Shown: positions 19,645 to 28,440, counted from the first letter of the stretch. The stretch is DNA of 64,000 bases from JBBECJ01 sp963763325 (GCA_963763325.1 CAVXOL010000001.1:248001-312000); one strand, 5' to 3'. Numbers and translations: made by a program. The notes: generated by a model from the sequence alone, not told the origin.

Positions 19645-20832
19645 GGGTGTGCCTCCTTCTCGTGACCATCGAACCGATCATCGCGGCAACGTCGGCCAGT
19701 GGATGGTGACCAATGTTGCGAGGCAGGCGATTGTACACTCACGCAGTTGTCGATCACGTCACGACGATGCAGGGGTACGGCTCCGCAGGATGCCAGCGTC
19801 AAGTCGGTGTCGAACCTGATGCTGCACTCATCACGGTACTGGTGGAACGGTGCGTCGACGGATGCAGGCGACGGTGTGACGGTCATGCCGACCTATCCCC
19901 CGCTTCACCATTACGGCTACTGACCCTAACGCTGGGTTGCCAGCGACTCGATACTGGGACACCGGAGATGCGGCGTGGGACAGGTTGACGTCGGGAACCT
20001 GCCGCGTGGTCGGGTGTGTGGTCGTGGGCCGGATGGCTGATTCCAACAGCGAAAACCGCTCTCGTTAGCGCGTCGATCCTGCCATCGACGGGAGGTGGCG
20101 GTCTGGATCGTGTCCCAAATCTGGGACGACGACGGGCTGCTCCAGGGACTGTCGGCTGCTGTTTCCGCGTCCCTATAGGGCTTCTTGAGAGTCAAATACC
20201 CCGTGCTTCCAGCGCCGACGCGGCTTCCACGCAGCAACATCGAGAATCCCCGACCACGGCTCGGTTGTCCGTCTGGAAGCCAATCACGCCAGGGACACCT
20301 GGGACGATCCGGTGGGCGGCGCGACGAGGTGGGCCGAGAAGGAGGCACATCATGGGGCGAGGACGCGCAGATTGGCTGATTCTACGCGGTACCTGGCTGC
20401 CCAGCAGCGACAGCATCTGGGGATTGTCAGACTGGGACGGTGATGTCCCACCGATTCGGCGACGACTTCGGCCTGGGGATGCGTGGAGCGGAGGGCGAGA
20501 GCCGGTGCCTGAGCAGCAGCCAGGCGTCACTACATCCAGCCTCGAAGCCACGGGTGCATGACGAGGAGCGCAGGCACAATGGCCACGATGCGGCAACGGT
20601 GACCAGCAAGGCCCCGACTGAGGCGAAGTCTAAGTCGTTCTGCACGAGCAGGAGCACGGATGGCTCGGCTGGTGAGACGGTGGGGATCGAGAGGAACGCA
20701 TGTGCCGGGAGCCATTGCTGATCTGCTGGAGGTATTCGAGTGGTTGGTCGCGGTAGCCATGGTCGTGATAGCCCTTGGATGCCGATCCGACTCCAAGACG
20801 CAAGCACTCCCCCATACGTCACCGATACTACT
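19645..20832. other. 1.2 kb without a convincing gene
   Basis: Several open frames cross this stretch on both strands, but they overlap one another, lack ribosome sites and have proline- and arginine-rich translations typical of chance frames in high-GC DNA. One minus-strand frame near 20600-20660 contains a hydrophobic run (VLLLVQNDLDFASVGALLVT), which could be a remnant of a membrane protein. The stretch lies between IS remnants and orphan genes and is probably decayed accessory DNA. Confidence 0.4.
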
Positions 20833-21294
20833 TCAGTCACCCTTCCGTGGAGGTTCCGTACCGATACCAAACATCACGGATTCACCGTAACTGTCCCAGT
20901 CAGGCACCTTCACCTCATACGGGTAGACAGTCAGGCGACAGCCCTCCGTCGTGACCACCGTCAGTTCCGCGTCATCAACGGTCTCCACCACCGCCATGTG
21001 GCCGCAGTCCGGAGCAGTGGCTTCCGGAGCCAGCGCCACCACCGTCCCAACCGTGACGACATCCGACGGGATGTTCGACGGTGGGATCGAGATCTCATCG
21101 AGATCCACCGTCAGGCGCTGATGGCTCAGCGATAGCAGCATCACCTGCTGGTACTGGGGCAGCAACTGCACCACGACGGCACGCTTCTCGCCAATGGGAT
21201 CGCCGACTTCGGGGGCGAGATCGACCACATCCCCCAGGCGCACCGCTCCTCCCGAGGGAAGACGCATCGTCGTGGAGATATACGTGTCTACCAT
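20833..21294 (-). CDS. Two-repeat beta-rich orphan protein
   Basis: An intact protein of about 153 residues built from two related halves. The first is LPSGGAVRLGDVVDLAPEVG followed by an RAVVVQLLP strand, SHQRLTVDLDEISIPP. The second is TVGTVVALAPEATAPDCGHM with MAVVETVDD, EGCRLTVYPYEVKVPDW. Each half reads as a small barrel of four or five strands. The ATG at 21294 is preceded by GAGAGGGG. A one-repeat relative lies upstream at 21638-21904. I do not recognise the family. The short size and tandem copies suggest a small ligand- or surface-binding protein, but this is speculation. Confidence 0.6.
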   Translation of the reverse strand: MVDTYISTTMRLPSGGAVRLGDVVDLAPEVGDPIGEKRAVVVQLLPQYQQVMLLSLSHQRLTVDLDEISIPPSNIPSDVVTVGTVVALAPEATAPDCGHMAVVETVDDAELTVVTTEGCRLTVYPYEVKVPDWDSYGESVMFGIGTEPPRKGD

Positions 21295-21317
21295 GTGTGG
21301 CCCCTCTCTTTGGTCGG

Positions 21318-21370
21318 AAGATGGAGACACCATACACCCAGATCGGCGGCCTGTATACCCCCCAAATGTG
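21318..21370 (-). promoter_or_regulatory. Duplicated upstream region (copy 1)
   Basis: The sequence directly upstream of the 21294 start resembles that upstream of the 21904 start (about 21928-21980). Both contain a C-run next to AAATG and a GTATAC/GTACAT core with similar spacing to the gene. Retention of this block after duplication suggests that it carries the promoter or 5' leader. Confidence 0.4.
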
Positions 21371-21637
21371 CTCCTACCGAAGAGTGCCAATTCGGCGTAC
21401 TTCTCCCACATGTCACCGATTGCCCTCATCCCTGCCGCGCCTGTGGGTGACGGGTGGTCGGATCAGACCTTCCCGTCAATACCGGCCAGATTCGACCAGC
21501 ACGGGTATGGGTTGCTCGGCTGGTGCGCAAGCGGGACGAGAGGTGCGGATGTGGCAGTGGCCCCGCTGATTTCAGCGTTGATGTCATGAGCGTTGAATGA
21601 TGTTCGTGTAGAGAGGCGTGATGCTGGCGGATTTCAC

Positions 21638-21904
21638 CTAGATGCGCCTGGCGTCCATCTCAGGCTCGGGGATGTCCCAGGGTGGCACGACGATCTCGTC
21701 CAGATCCACCGTCAGCCATCGTCCACCCAATGACCGCAGCGCCACCTGGTTGGACTCGGGCAGGAGCCTGACCACGATGGCGCGTGTCTCACAGATCGGG
21801 TCGCCCACCTCCGGGGCGAGAGCGACCACATCTCCCCGGTGAATGGCTCCTCCCGAGGGAAGGTGCATCTCTAACGACGGGGACGTGTCCTGGTTGTCTC
21901 TCAT
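21638..21904 (-). CDS. One-repeat relative of the 20833-21294 protein
   Basis: A protein of 88 residues: MHLPSGGAIHRGDVVALAPE, then GDPICETRAIVVRLLP, VALRSLGGRWLTVDLDEIVV and an acidic tail. It aligns end to end with the first half of the downstream neighbour (LPSGGA..GDVV.LAPEVGDPI.E.RA.VV.LLP). The start at 21904 lies a few bases after AAAGGGA on the minus strand. It differs by lacking the second repeat, so it may be the ancestral unit or a truncated copy. Confidence 0.6.
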   Translation of the reverse strand: MRDNQDTSPSLEMHLPSGGAIHRGDVVALAPEVGDPICETRAIVVRLLPESNQVALRSLGGRWLTVDLDEIVVPPWDIPEPEMDARRI

Positions 21905-21980
21905 GGATGTCCCTTTCGTTGGTGCAGAGATGGACTCACGCTACGTCCATGTCTGCCGTCTGTACATCCCCCAAATGACC

Positions 21981-22388
21981 CATGACATCAATAACCACCT
22001 TTCCCTGTCAGCCATCCTTGAGAGGGCGGAAGTTGCGCGCCGCCTGGTTCTGGGTCTCCGTGCCCATCCTTCCTTCTCACCAAACCGTGCCACCTCTTCT
22101 CATATGGCCCACCTGGTCGTGCCGAGGCGTAGAGAACGCGGTCAAGGACAAACTCATCGACGAGAACCGGACCTGTCACGAGACGATTGAGCGCTGGATC
22201 GCAGTCAAGCCCAAATTGGTTGCGCGCATGCGGAGATCCTCGACTCACGATTGGCGACACGTCGAGGCGTCACGCAGGGATAGGTAGTGTCCCTTCGACT
22301 TGACGACGGCTGCGGCTCACGTAGGTCGACAGAGAAGCGCGGGTTCCAGGGCGCATGCTCCGGCTCCAGCGACTGCGATCACTGTCCC
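21981..22388. other. Intergenic, no gene seen
   Basis: No frame in this stretch shows a family motif or start signal. A plus-strand frame near 22090-22260 (KDKLIDENRTCHETIERWIA) has a helical look and could be the remains of a transposase or small regulatory protein, but it lacks a start and cannot be assigned. Confidence 0.35.
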
Positions 22389-22631
22389 TACGAGACGGGC
22401 CGTTTGAAGACCAGCCGCATGGAGTTTTCGGTCTTCATGCCCGACGGGGACGAGGACACGCTGTGACCACACGAGTTCCCAGCCCTCGCGTCCAAGGTCG
22501 TTGGCGTAGTCGTGGATCGCGGGGCCGTGCTTCCAGTCACTCAGTTCCCTTCCGTTGCTGGTCTTTGGTCGCCAGTCATCCTTCTCATGTTCACCGTCGA
22601 TGAAGAGATACTCCCACCTCGTCATGTCCAT
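22389..22631 (-). CDS. DUF4177-like small protein, frameshifted
   Basis: The N-terminal half reads MTRWEYLFIDGEHEKDDWRP and HDYANDLGREGWELVWSQRV, typical of the DUF4177 family in which a Trp-Glu-Tyr start is followed by an LG-x-EGWELV helix. The frame slips near 22445. The other frame gives MKTENSMRLVFKRPVS and a stop at 22389, which is the usual end of the family. About 80 residues in total. Function is unknown in all members. The start lies after GGAGGACAC on the minus strand. Confidence 0.6.
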
Positions 22632-22821
22632 CAGTGTCCTCCTTATTACTAGAACCGCAGCATCGCATCGTCAACCTACAGCAATCGTCGTGACGAAGTC
22701 GTGAACGGCAGACGATGGCCGTGTCGATTGTGTGGCGATTCCTGAGAGCGGAGTCCAGTTCCCGTGGACTACAACTTGCGGTGCCAATCGTGCCCACCCG
22801 GGGCTGCGCGTGCTTCCCGAG

Positions 22822-23232
22822 ATGCGATACCGCCGTCGCGCCGTAACCGGATGCTGGGGGGACCAATTGGCCTGTGATGTACTGGTGGTCGACGACGACG
22901 TGGCGATCCGCGATGTGATCGCGCAGACGCTGACTGACGAGGGATACGTTGTGTGTGAAGCCAACGACGGTCAGATGGCCCTCGATGCCGTCAAGCGTCA
23001 TCGGCCTCGCGTTATCGTCATGGATTTGATGATGCCCGTGCTCGACGGGGCAGCAGCCATCCGGCGGCTGAAGGCAAATCCCGCGACAAAGGCGATCCGT
23101 ATCGTGCTCATGTCAGCCGCGCTGAGCCACCGCCAGCCTCGGCCTGATGTCCCCGCTGATGCCGTGTTACCGAAGCCCTTTGACTTGGCGGCGCTGTGTC
23201 GTCACGTCAGGACGCAGTTCGCGTTGGCGTGA
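22822..23232 (+). CDS. Single-domain response regulator (receiver domain only)
   Basis: About 136 residues with all receiver-domain landmarks: the acidic pair in VLVVDDDVAIRDVI, the phospho-acceptor Asp in RVIVMDLMMPVLDG, the Ser of VLMSAALS and the conserved Lys in DAVLPKPFDLAALCRHV. No output domain follows, so it acts like CheY or Spo0F-type proteins by protein contact. The start is uncertain: an upstream ATG at 22732 exists, but the ATG at 22822 gives a more usual length. No histidine kinase is nearby; it ends 24 bp before a broken TIR gene facing it. Confidence 0.8.
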   Translation: MRYRRRAVTGCWGDQLACDVLVVDDDVAIRDVIAQTLTDEGYVVCEANDGQMALDAVKRHRPRVIVMDLMMPVLDGAAAIRRLKANPATKAIRIVLMSAALSHRQPRPDVPADAVLPKPFDLAALCRHVRTQFALA

Positions 23233-23255
23233 TGCTCTAGAGGCGATGCGGCTCG

Positions 23256-24242
23256 TTATCGCGTGGGGCTTGCTCCGACCCCTAGGTGTCGAATGTCCGG
23301 ACCCGAGATGCGTAACGGCTCCCGGCTCGTACTCAACAGCGCCAGCGTCGGACACTGGGCGATGAGCCAGCCGAGGTCAGGCGCCGCGTCGATGACCTGT
23401 TCGAGGTTGTCGAGCAGCAGCAGGAGCTGCTGGGTCATGAAGCGCGCGCGTCAGTTGCTCGCGGATCGGCTGTCCGGCCGTCTCACGGACGTTGAGCCGG
23501 GCGGCGATCGTCGAGAGAACGAGCGACGCATCATTGACTGGCGCAAGGTCAACGAAGACCACGCCATCACGGTAGGCCTCGACCATCCGGTGTCCGACCG
23601 CGATCCCAATCCGGGTCTTGCCGATCCCGCCCGGGCCGGTGAGGGTGACGATGCCGCTCGGCCTGCAAGCAGCGCAGCGACCTCCATCACCTCCCGGTCG
23701 CGTCCGACGAACGACGAGGCCGGGTTGGGCAGCTGGGTCAGGCTGACGGGTCGTGGAAGCGCGTCCGATGTCCGTGGCGTGAGTGCTTCCTCTGGATCGT
23801 GCAGATGGCTGAGTGCCTGCCTGAGCTTTCGGCAGCCAGACGGAGGGATCGTCGATGATATCAATCCATTGGGCTGCTTCGAGCCAGTACGTCAGTTCTC
23901 GCGGCACCGGGGTCGCATCGAGCAAGAGCGGCAGGTAGGGTTTCTTGATACTTCCATGCCACGGCCACTTCTTGGCGGACGTTGCGCGAGGTAAGCGAGG
24001 CGGCAGACGACATGAGCACGAAGGCCGCGCAGCCCGCAATCGCTTCGGTAATCCGCAGTCCCCAGTTCGCTCCGCCCTCAATACCGTGCTGGTCGAGCCA
24101 GCAGGTGATGCCTGCCTGACGCAACGCATCAACCATTGCCAGCACCCGCTCACGGTCGGCGCTGGCGTAGGAGATGAAGACGTATGGCTGGCCGTCGTGA
24201 GATGAAGACGTATGGCTGGCCGTCGTGAGCGGTGTCAGGCAT
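23256..24242 (-). pseudogene. TIR-NB-ARC (STAND) protein, truncated and frameshifted
   Basis: The N-terminus is a TIR domain (YVFISYASADRERVLAMVDA; LRQAGITCWLDQHGIEGGAN). It is followed by a link to an NB-ARC domain with NPASSFVGRDREVMEV, the P-loop IVTLTGPGGIGKTRIGIAVG, VVFVDLAPVNDASLVLSTIA and a Walker B in LLLLLDNLEQVIDAA. It stops after LLSTSREPLRIS; the winged-helix and TPR parts are absent. Frames must be joined near 24000, 23680 and 23440. In addition, a perfect 28-bp tandem duplication at 24171-24226 throws the start (ATG 24242) out of frame. It faces the response regulator. TIR-STAND proteins are known in bacterial immunity. Confidence 0.8.
24171..24226. repeat. Perfect 28-bp tandem duplication within a TIR coding start
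   Basis: A 28-base unit occurs twice in direct succession, at 24171-24198 and 24199-24226, without mismatch. It covers the codons for the first TIR strand (DGQPYVFIS). Because 28 is not a multiple of three, the duplication shifts the frame between the start codon at 24242 and the rest of the domain. Loss of one unit would restore the frame. Confidence 0.9.
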
Positions 24243-24415
24243 GGCTCGTATCCGGTTGACCATCGGTGGCGATGCGCTATTGTAGCCGACACGACCGTGG
24301 GTGATGCAGGCGATCCTTGACAGCGGTCGCGCCATGAGCGTCCGCATCCCGTGTGATCGCCCCAATGCGCGGCTACCGATGCGACGACCCGCAGCATGAT
24401 GATCGAGGAGCCGTC

Positions 24416-24796
24416 ATGACCGAATGGTTCGACAACCATGATGACGCTGGGTACCTGACGTCACCGGGACAGCGTGGCCCGGCTGCCGCCTCGATCCGTC
24501 GCTTGTTCGAGCGTGCTGCCCATGCGCGGTCAGTGGGCCAGCACGACCGTGCCGACGAGTTGCTCTGCGAAGCACACGCACTTGATGGCGCGACCCGACA
24601 GTACCAATGGGCTATCGCAGACGCTCGTCGTCGCGTCGATGATTTGCATCGGACGGTCATTCGGTTCTGGAACGATCTAGCCGATGACCGAACACTCCAC
24701 GATCTGGCCGACGACGCAGGCGTGTTACTCGCGCTCTACGAGGACTTGGATCGCGCCGAGTCACGGCTGCTCACGCTGGAATGCGCCCGCCCATAG
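24416..24796 (+). CDS. Hypothetical helical protein, 126 residues
   Basis: The ATG at 24416 follows GAGGAG by about 7 bases. The protein is mostly helical and charged: ASIRRLFERAAHARSVGQHD, RADELLCEAHALDG, RRRVDDLHRTVIRFWNDLAD and ALYEDLDRAESRLLTLE. It may form a TPR-like or coiled helical bundle. No family is recognised. It is followed after 16 bp by another small gene on the same strand, so the two probably form an operon. Confidence 0.55.
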   Translation: MTEWFDNHDDAGYLTSPGQRGPAAASIRRLFERAAHARSVGQHDRADELLCEAHALDGATRQYQWAIADARRRVDDLHRTVIRFWNDLADDRTLHDLADDAGVLLALYEDLDRAESRLLTLECARP

Positions 24797-24812
24797 TTGA
24801 ACGGCCACATCC

Positions 24813-25100
24813 ATGTCCGTCGAATCGCTCGTCGCCATCCCGCTTGCAGAGGGTCGTCGGGCCGTTTTGTCGAGCCAGCAGGTCGTCATCCTCGACGCCG
24901 CGGGTACCGTTTGCACGACTATCCAACGGGCTGATGTCTCGAACGTCCGTCGAGGTGGACGGGACATCAACATCATCCGGCGCGAGGCTGATCCCGTTGT
25001 CGTGGTCGCTGCCACCCTCGCGGATGCCCAGCGGTGTGTTCACCTGCTGCAGGAGCACCAGTCTCCGCCGCACGCATCGCCGCGGTGGTGGCGACGGTAG
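24813..25100 (+). CDS. Hypothetical beta-rich protein, 95 residues, possibly PH-like
   Basis: The translation has alternating short strands (LVAIPLAEGRRAVLSSQQVV; ILDAAGTVCTTI; NINIIRREADPVVVVAATLA is split by one charged residue) and ends in a helix (DAQRCVHLLQEH). This layout, strands followed by a C-terminal helix, recalls small PH-like domains, but the similarity is structural impression only. The gene begins 16 bp after the upstream helical protein and is likely co-transcribed. Confidence 0.5.
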   Translation: MSVESLVAIPLAEGRRAVLSSQQVVILDAAGTVCTTIQRADVSNVRRGGRDINIIRREADPVVVVAATLADAQRCVHLLQEHQSPPHASPRWWRR

Positions 25101-25522
25101 CATCGCGAGTAACGGCTCCGGTGCGCCGACGAGGCGGTATCCATCGCAACACACCAGCTGGCGAGCATGCTCAGTCGCGCCAGTGCGGAACCGGCTCTGT
25201 TGATGCGCGTGGTCATCGCCTCGTCAGCCGGTGCGTCGTGAATGTGAGAGGCATGCGGCCCGCAGCGGTCATCGGCCAGCGGTCATCGGCGACACCAACG
25301 CCGCAGCGCGCCATCAGCGACGCTTGCCGCGGCAGTGCTCGGGCAGGTTGACAGCACAGCCCGCCTACTCTAGGCTCTCTGTACCTGAGCGAGACCGAAT
25401 TATGGCGCATCCCTGCGTCGACGATCCCGCAGCACTGTCGTCCAGCGCCAGTTCCGCGTCGGCGGAGAGGCGCTGCCTCTCCCTCGCTCACCGGCGGCGT
25501 CACGCATAGAACGGAGAGACCG
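25101..25522. other. Intergenic, no gene seen
   Basis: No credible frame. A short direct repeat (GCGGTCATCGGCCA and AGCGGTCATCGGCGA near 25262-25290) may be part of an operator. The promoter of the exported protein at 25523 should lie in the right half. Confidence 0.35.
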
Positions 25523-26002
25523 ATGCGAACCACGTTTCCGACGCTCCGTCGCCTCGTCATGGCCACTACGCTGGCACTCCTGTTGACGGTCGCCCTGCTC
25601 CTGCCCGCAACGGCGGATCAGACGTATTCAACGGAGCGGTTACCGCTCATCCCCGTTGCAGGAGAGCCGTTGCGATCCGGGTCGGTTGTGAATATCCATG
25701 CCAATGGGCCGCAGGTGTATGCGCATGAGGTCTACACGCTCAATGGCGCCATGTCCGCGACGACCTACACGGTGGTGCTGAACGTCTATCTCGGCAATCT
25801 GGCCTGCGCGGGAGATCCGGATCTGGTGATCGCGACAGCCACCCTGACGACCAATCCGGCGGGCAATGGTGCTGCGGACGTCTTCTTTCGCCCGGAGGAC
25901 ACGGCTGGACTCGGTGGTCTGACGGTGAGCGCCCGCTGGCAGGTCACGCGCGATGGCGTGGTCGCGTATGAGACGCCGTGCACCCAGATCAGCCTCGACT
26001 GA
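25523..26002 (+). CDS. Secreted hypothetical protein, 159 residues
   Basis: A signal peptide is clear: basic start MRTTFPTLRR, a hydrophobic stretch MATTLALLLTVALLLPAT and a probable cleavage after TAD near residue 33. The mature part is beta-rich (SGSVVNIHANGPQVYAHEVY; TYTVVLNVYLGNLACAGDPD; GLGGLTVSARWQVTRDGVVA) with two cysteines that could pair. The start follows GGAGAG by 5 bases. No family name is recognised; it looks like a small exported Ig-like domain. Confidence 0.65.
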   Translation: MRTTFPTLRRLVMATTLALLLTVALLLPATADQTYSTERLPLIPVAGEPLRSGSVVNIHANGPQVYAHEVYTLNGAMSATTYTVVLNVYLGNLACAGDPDLVIATATLTTNPAGNGAADVFFRPEDTAGLGGLTVSARWQVTRDGVVAYETPCTQISLD

Positions 26003-26212
26003 GCATGATGGCTGGCCGGAGCGCTCGCTGGATCTCCCACCGGCGATCAGCCGACACCGGTGGCCGGCGATCGTCGCCCGCGGTCGTCAACGGATGGTCG
26101 ACGGTGTCGGGCAGTCACTGAACGCTGTGACGGTCGCCATCCCATCGGCTATAGCGTCGAGGCATGTGAGCGCCTGCGCTGTTGGCTGGGTGACGCCGTG
26201 TGATCGACACGG

Positions 26213-26345
26213 CACTGGGCCAGCGCTGGCGATTGATCCGGTACCCGAGGGCAAGGTCGTCAAGAACCGCGTCCATCTCGATCTCAGACCATGGGGAAGT
26301 GTCGAGGACGAGGTCGCCCGGTCTGAGAGCCTTGGAGCCAGCGTC
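26213..26345 (+). pseudogene. VOC/glyoxalase-like protein, middle fragment
   Basis: The frame encodes GTGPALAIDPVPEGKVVKNR, then VHLDLRPWGSVEDEVARSE and SLGASVF. This aligns without gaps to the centre of the VOC protein at 14789-15155, and the DNA is also closely similar there. The beginning and the end of the gene are missing. It stops at LGAxV, exactly where the fragment at 9118-9226 starts. Confidence 0.8.
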
Positions 26346-26394
26346 TTTCGCGTCTTTCAGTGCAGCCTGTTGCCGATACCGTGTGAATCACAGG

Positions 26395-26441
26395 TACACC
26401 TGCTCTCGGTCGGCGGCAGCAGAGGAGATGAACACGTATGA
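26395..26441 (-). pseudogene. TIR-domain head fragment
   Basis: The minus strand reads SSSYVFISSAAADREQVYL followed by a stop. This resembles the opening strand and helix of TIR proteins and especially the neighbour at 24242 (YVFISYASADRERVLA). Only about 16 codons survive. It starts about 20 bp downstream of the stop of the TPR fragment at 26461, which fits a former tandem array of TIR/STAND genes. The match is short and could be chance. Confidence 0.35.
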
Positions 26442-26460
26442 TGACGAGTCTCTATGCCGT

Positions 26461-27100
26461 TCATAATGCATGGAGCACGTCGAGTGCGAGCACCTTCGCC
26501 TCAGCTGGTGACATCTGCTGCCCGTGCTCCCACGCAGCGGCGAACGCCTCATCACCTAGCAAACGACGAAGCTCATCGAACTGTGCTTCGAAGTCACGCC
26601 GGTCGAGCGCAATGCCAAATTGCGTACGATCCCGGGCTGCATGCGTCGCCCCAAACAGCGCGGTGGCCGGCTCCGGCGCGTCGTTGGAAATCAGACCGGC
26701 GATGCACTCAATACTGCCGATAACCATGCGCTGGTCAGCATACTGCACCGGCTGCATGAGTACCTCAAGCAACAGCGGCAGAGCACGGGATCGTTCACCT
26801 CGATGAAGCAGGCTCACCGCCAATACCCACAGGTAGAAAGCTGGAACGATAGGCTCGGGGCCTTGCCGTGACAAGGTCACAGCTTCGTCGCCATACGCTA
26901 CGGCGTGGTCGAAATCGCCACGCAGATAGGCGTCCATCGCCAGTCCACCAAGGACGTTGATCACCGACAACCGATCACCGTGTTTGCGACTGAGCGGCAG
27001 CGCAGCCTCATACAACGCGCGTGCACGACCCGTCGGTTCATGGTAGGTATGCACATGTCCAGACAGCATGAGGAACCGTCCAAGGAGACGCTCATCTCCT
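26461..27100 (-). pseudogene. C-terminal TPR part of a STAND-type regulator
   Basis: About 210 residues of helical repeats: GRARALYEAALPLSRKHGDR, GDFDHAVAYGDEAVTLSRQG, SRALPLLLEVLMQPVQYADQ and the closing segment ATALFGATHAARDRTQFGIA...AWEHGQQMSPAEAKVLALDV. This last part matches the usual end of SARP/LuxR/NB-ARC regulators; compare the end of the 6115-9006 protein. The ATPase and N-terminal domains are missing. The frame is cut at about 27100, precisely where the IS5-like remnant begins, so the insertion probably truncated the gene. Confidence 0.75.
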
Positions 27101-27104
27101 AGAG

Positions 27105-27516
27105 GGTGTTATGAACTCTGCGCCATTCTCGATACGCTTCTGGCATGGATACGACAGCAACGGGGAACCGCTACCCGAGTGACATCAGCGACGAGGAATG
27201 GGACTTTGTCGCCCCGTACCTGAGTCGGAACGTGTAAGGGACGATCGAGAGCGGACACCGGTCAGGCTATGACGGGCACAAGATGCGCAAGGGTTCGAAG
27301 TTGCATCTGGCCGTCGATACGCTCGGCGAGTTCCTGGCGCTCGTCGTGACACCGGCTGACAACCAGGATCGCGCGCAGGTCGCCGAGATGGCCGGAGCGG
27401 TCCAGAAGGCGACCGGCGACACGGTCGAGGCGTCGTACGTCGATCAGGGCTACCCGGGCGCGGATGCCGAAGCCGAGGCCGAGGCAGCGGGCTGGGGCAT
27501 CCAGCTGACTAGTTGA
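27105..27516 (+). mobile_element. IS5-family element remnant with internal deletion
   Basis: The element begins at GAGGGTGTTATGAACTCTG, a typical IS5-type terminus. An ATG at 27146 encodes the first 30 residues of a transposase (RYPSDISDEEWDFVAPYLSR) and stops. The frame then resumes in another phase with SGYDGHKMRKGSKLHLAVDT, VTPADNQDRAQVAEMAG and VEASYVDQGYPG of the DDE core. The segment between, and the C-terminal end with the last catalytic residue, are deleted. It is not autonomous. It interrupts the TPR gene to its left. Confidence 0.85.
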
Positions 27517-27608
27517 ATGCTGAGCGCGATCCAAGGCTCTTCTGCGCGTCGACCTGTCGGTCAACGCCGGGCCTCAGGATGAGGCACGAGGGTGCAATCG
27601 GCCGATGG

Positions 27609-27644
27609 CCGACCCCCAAGGTGCCGATGCGCCTAGGGGGTCGG
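27609..27644. terminator. Strong hairpin, terminator-like
   Basis: CCGACCCCC at 27609-27617 pairs perfectly with GGGGGTCGG at 27636-27644 across an 18-base loop, followed by TTT on the plus strand. It sits 24 bp beyond the stop of the minus-strand operon that ends at 27668 and after the IS5 remnant, and could end either transcript. The T-run is short. Confidence 0.5.
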
Positions 27645-27667
27645 TTTCATCAGGGCGCGATGGCTGT

Positions 27668-28198
27668 CTAGTGGCGTCGCGGCTTGCATGATCCGAGCGG
27701 GCCGATCAGGTCGATCACGTTTGCGTGATCAAGCTGACCCGCTTGATACAGCGCGCGAGCGAGGTTCGTGATGTACTTGTCACGACACACCACTATCTCA
27801 TGTGTGCGCGCCCGCTCCGCATCACTGAGACCAGCGATCGGTGCGAGCCCCTCGGGCGCGTACTTCCCCAGGGCCATCCTGCCGGCATATTCAGCCATCT
27901 GGATAGCCGCCTCAAATGAGACGAGTCGCTCTTCAATCCCCCAACTGCATCCGTTGGCTCGGAAAAAGGTGGGAGGGAAGCGGTTATTGACGGGCTTGGA
28001 GGATCCCAGCATCCCGTCATCGCCGGGACACGTCAGCGACAGCGCCCGGACATTATAGCCAAGGTAGACGAGCACAATTGCACGGGTCGCATGGTAGCGA
28101 CTGATGGCACGCAGCCGGGCAACTGAAACCGTCGAAAACGAGTTGGTTGCAATCATTAGTAAAAAATCCTGTTCTAATTTCAATGAATCGTGAGTCAA
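27668..28198 (-). CDS. Hypothetical protein downstream of the DUF927 ATPase
   Basis: The start may be TTG at 28198, which would overlap the stop of the preceding frame (TTGA), or the ATG 14 codons later (28156), which follows an AGGA. The C-terminal 90 residues are helical: SFEAAIQMAEYAGRMALGKY, GLSDAERARTHEIVVCRDKY and ITNLARALYQAGQLDHANVI. They resemble the C-terminal helices of FtsH-type M41 peptidases, but no zinc motif is present, so function is unassigned. The N-terminal half has a different, more AT-rich codon use. The gene is third in the operon starting at 30244. Confidence 0.5.
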   Translation of the reverse strand: MTHDSLKLEQDFLLMIATNSFSTVSVARLRAISRYHATRAIVLVYLGYNVRALSLTCPGDDGMLGSSKPVNNRFPPTFFRANGCSWGIEERLVSFEAAIQMAEYAGRMALGKYAPEGLAPIAGLSDAERARTHEIVVCRDKYITNLARALYQAGQLDHANVIDLIGPLGSCKPRRH

Positions 28199-28440
28199 CC
28201 TGACCGTCCAATGACGGTCAGGACGAAAGAAAACAAGTCGCCGCCAACAGCGAGGAGCCCGACGTCCGGTATGACACGGGCGATAATGCTGAGGACGGCG
28301 GCAATGCGTGTGATTCTGCGTGTGGTTCGGTGAGAGGTTCGAGTGACGCTACCGACCGACGCCGATTCGGCGCAGGACTGAGGCGACGGACGAGACCGGC
28401 TGCCGCACAGCGTCGTCGGGATTGTCCCGATCGCGGCCAC
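28195..28440 (-). CDS. Possible small membrane protein overlapping the DUF927 gene end
   Basis: The last 50 codons encode a basic segment (HRTTRRITRI) and one or two hydrophobic helices (AAVLSIIARVIPDVGLLAVG; LFSFVLTVIG). The only standard start is an ATG at 28440, which overlaps the DUF927 coding end out of phase by about 90 bp, so the true start may be different or a frameshift may be present. Its stop overlaps the next start in TTGA, suggesting coupled translation. Modest support. Confidence 0.4.
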   Translation of the reverse strand: MAAIGTIPTTLCGSRSRPSPQSCAESASVGSVTRTSHRTTRRITRIAAVLSIIARVIPDVGLLAVGGDLFSFVLTVIGRSG

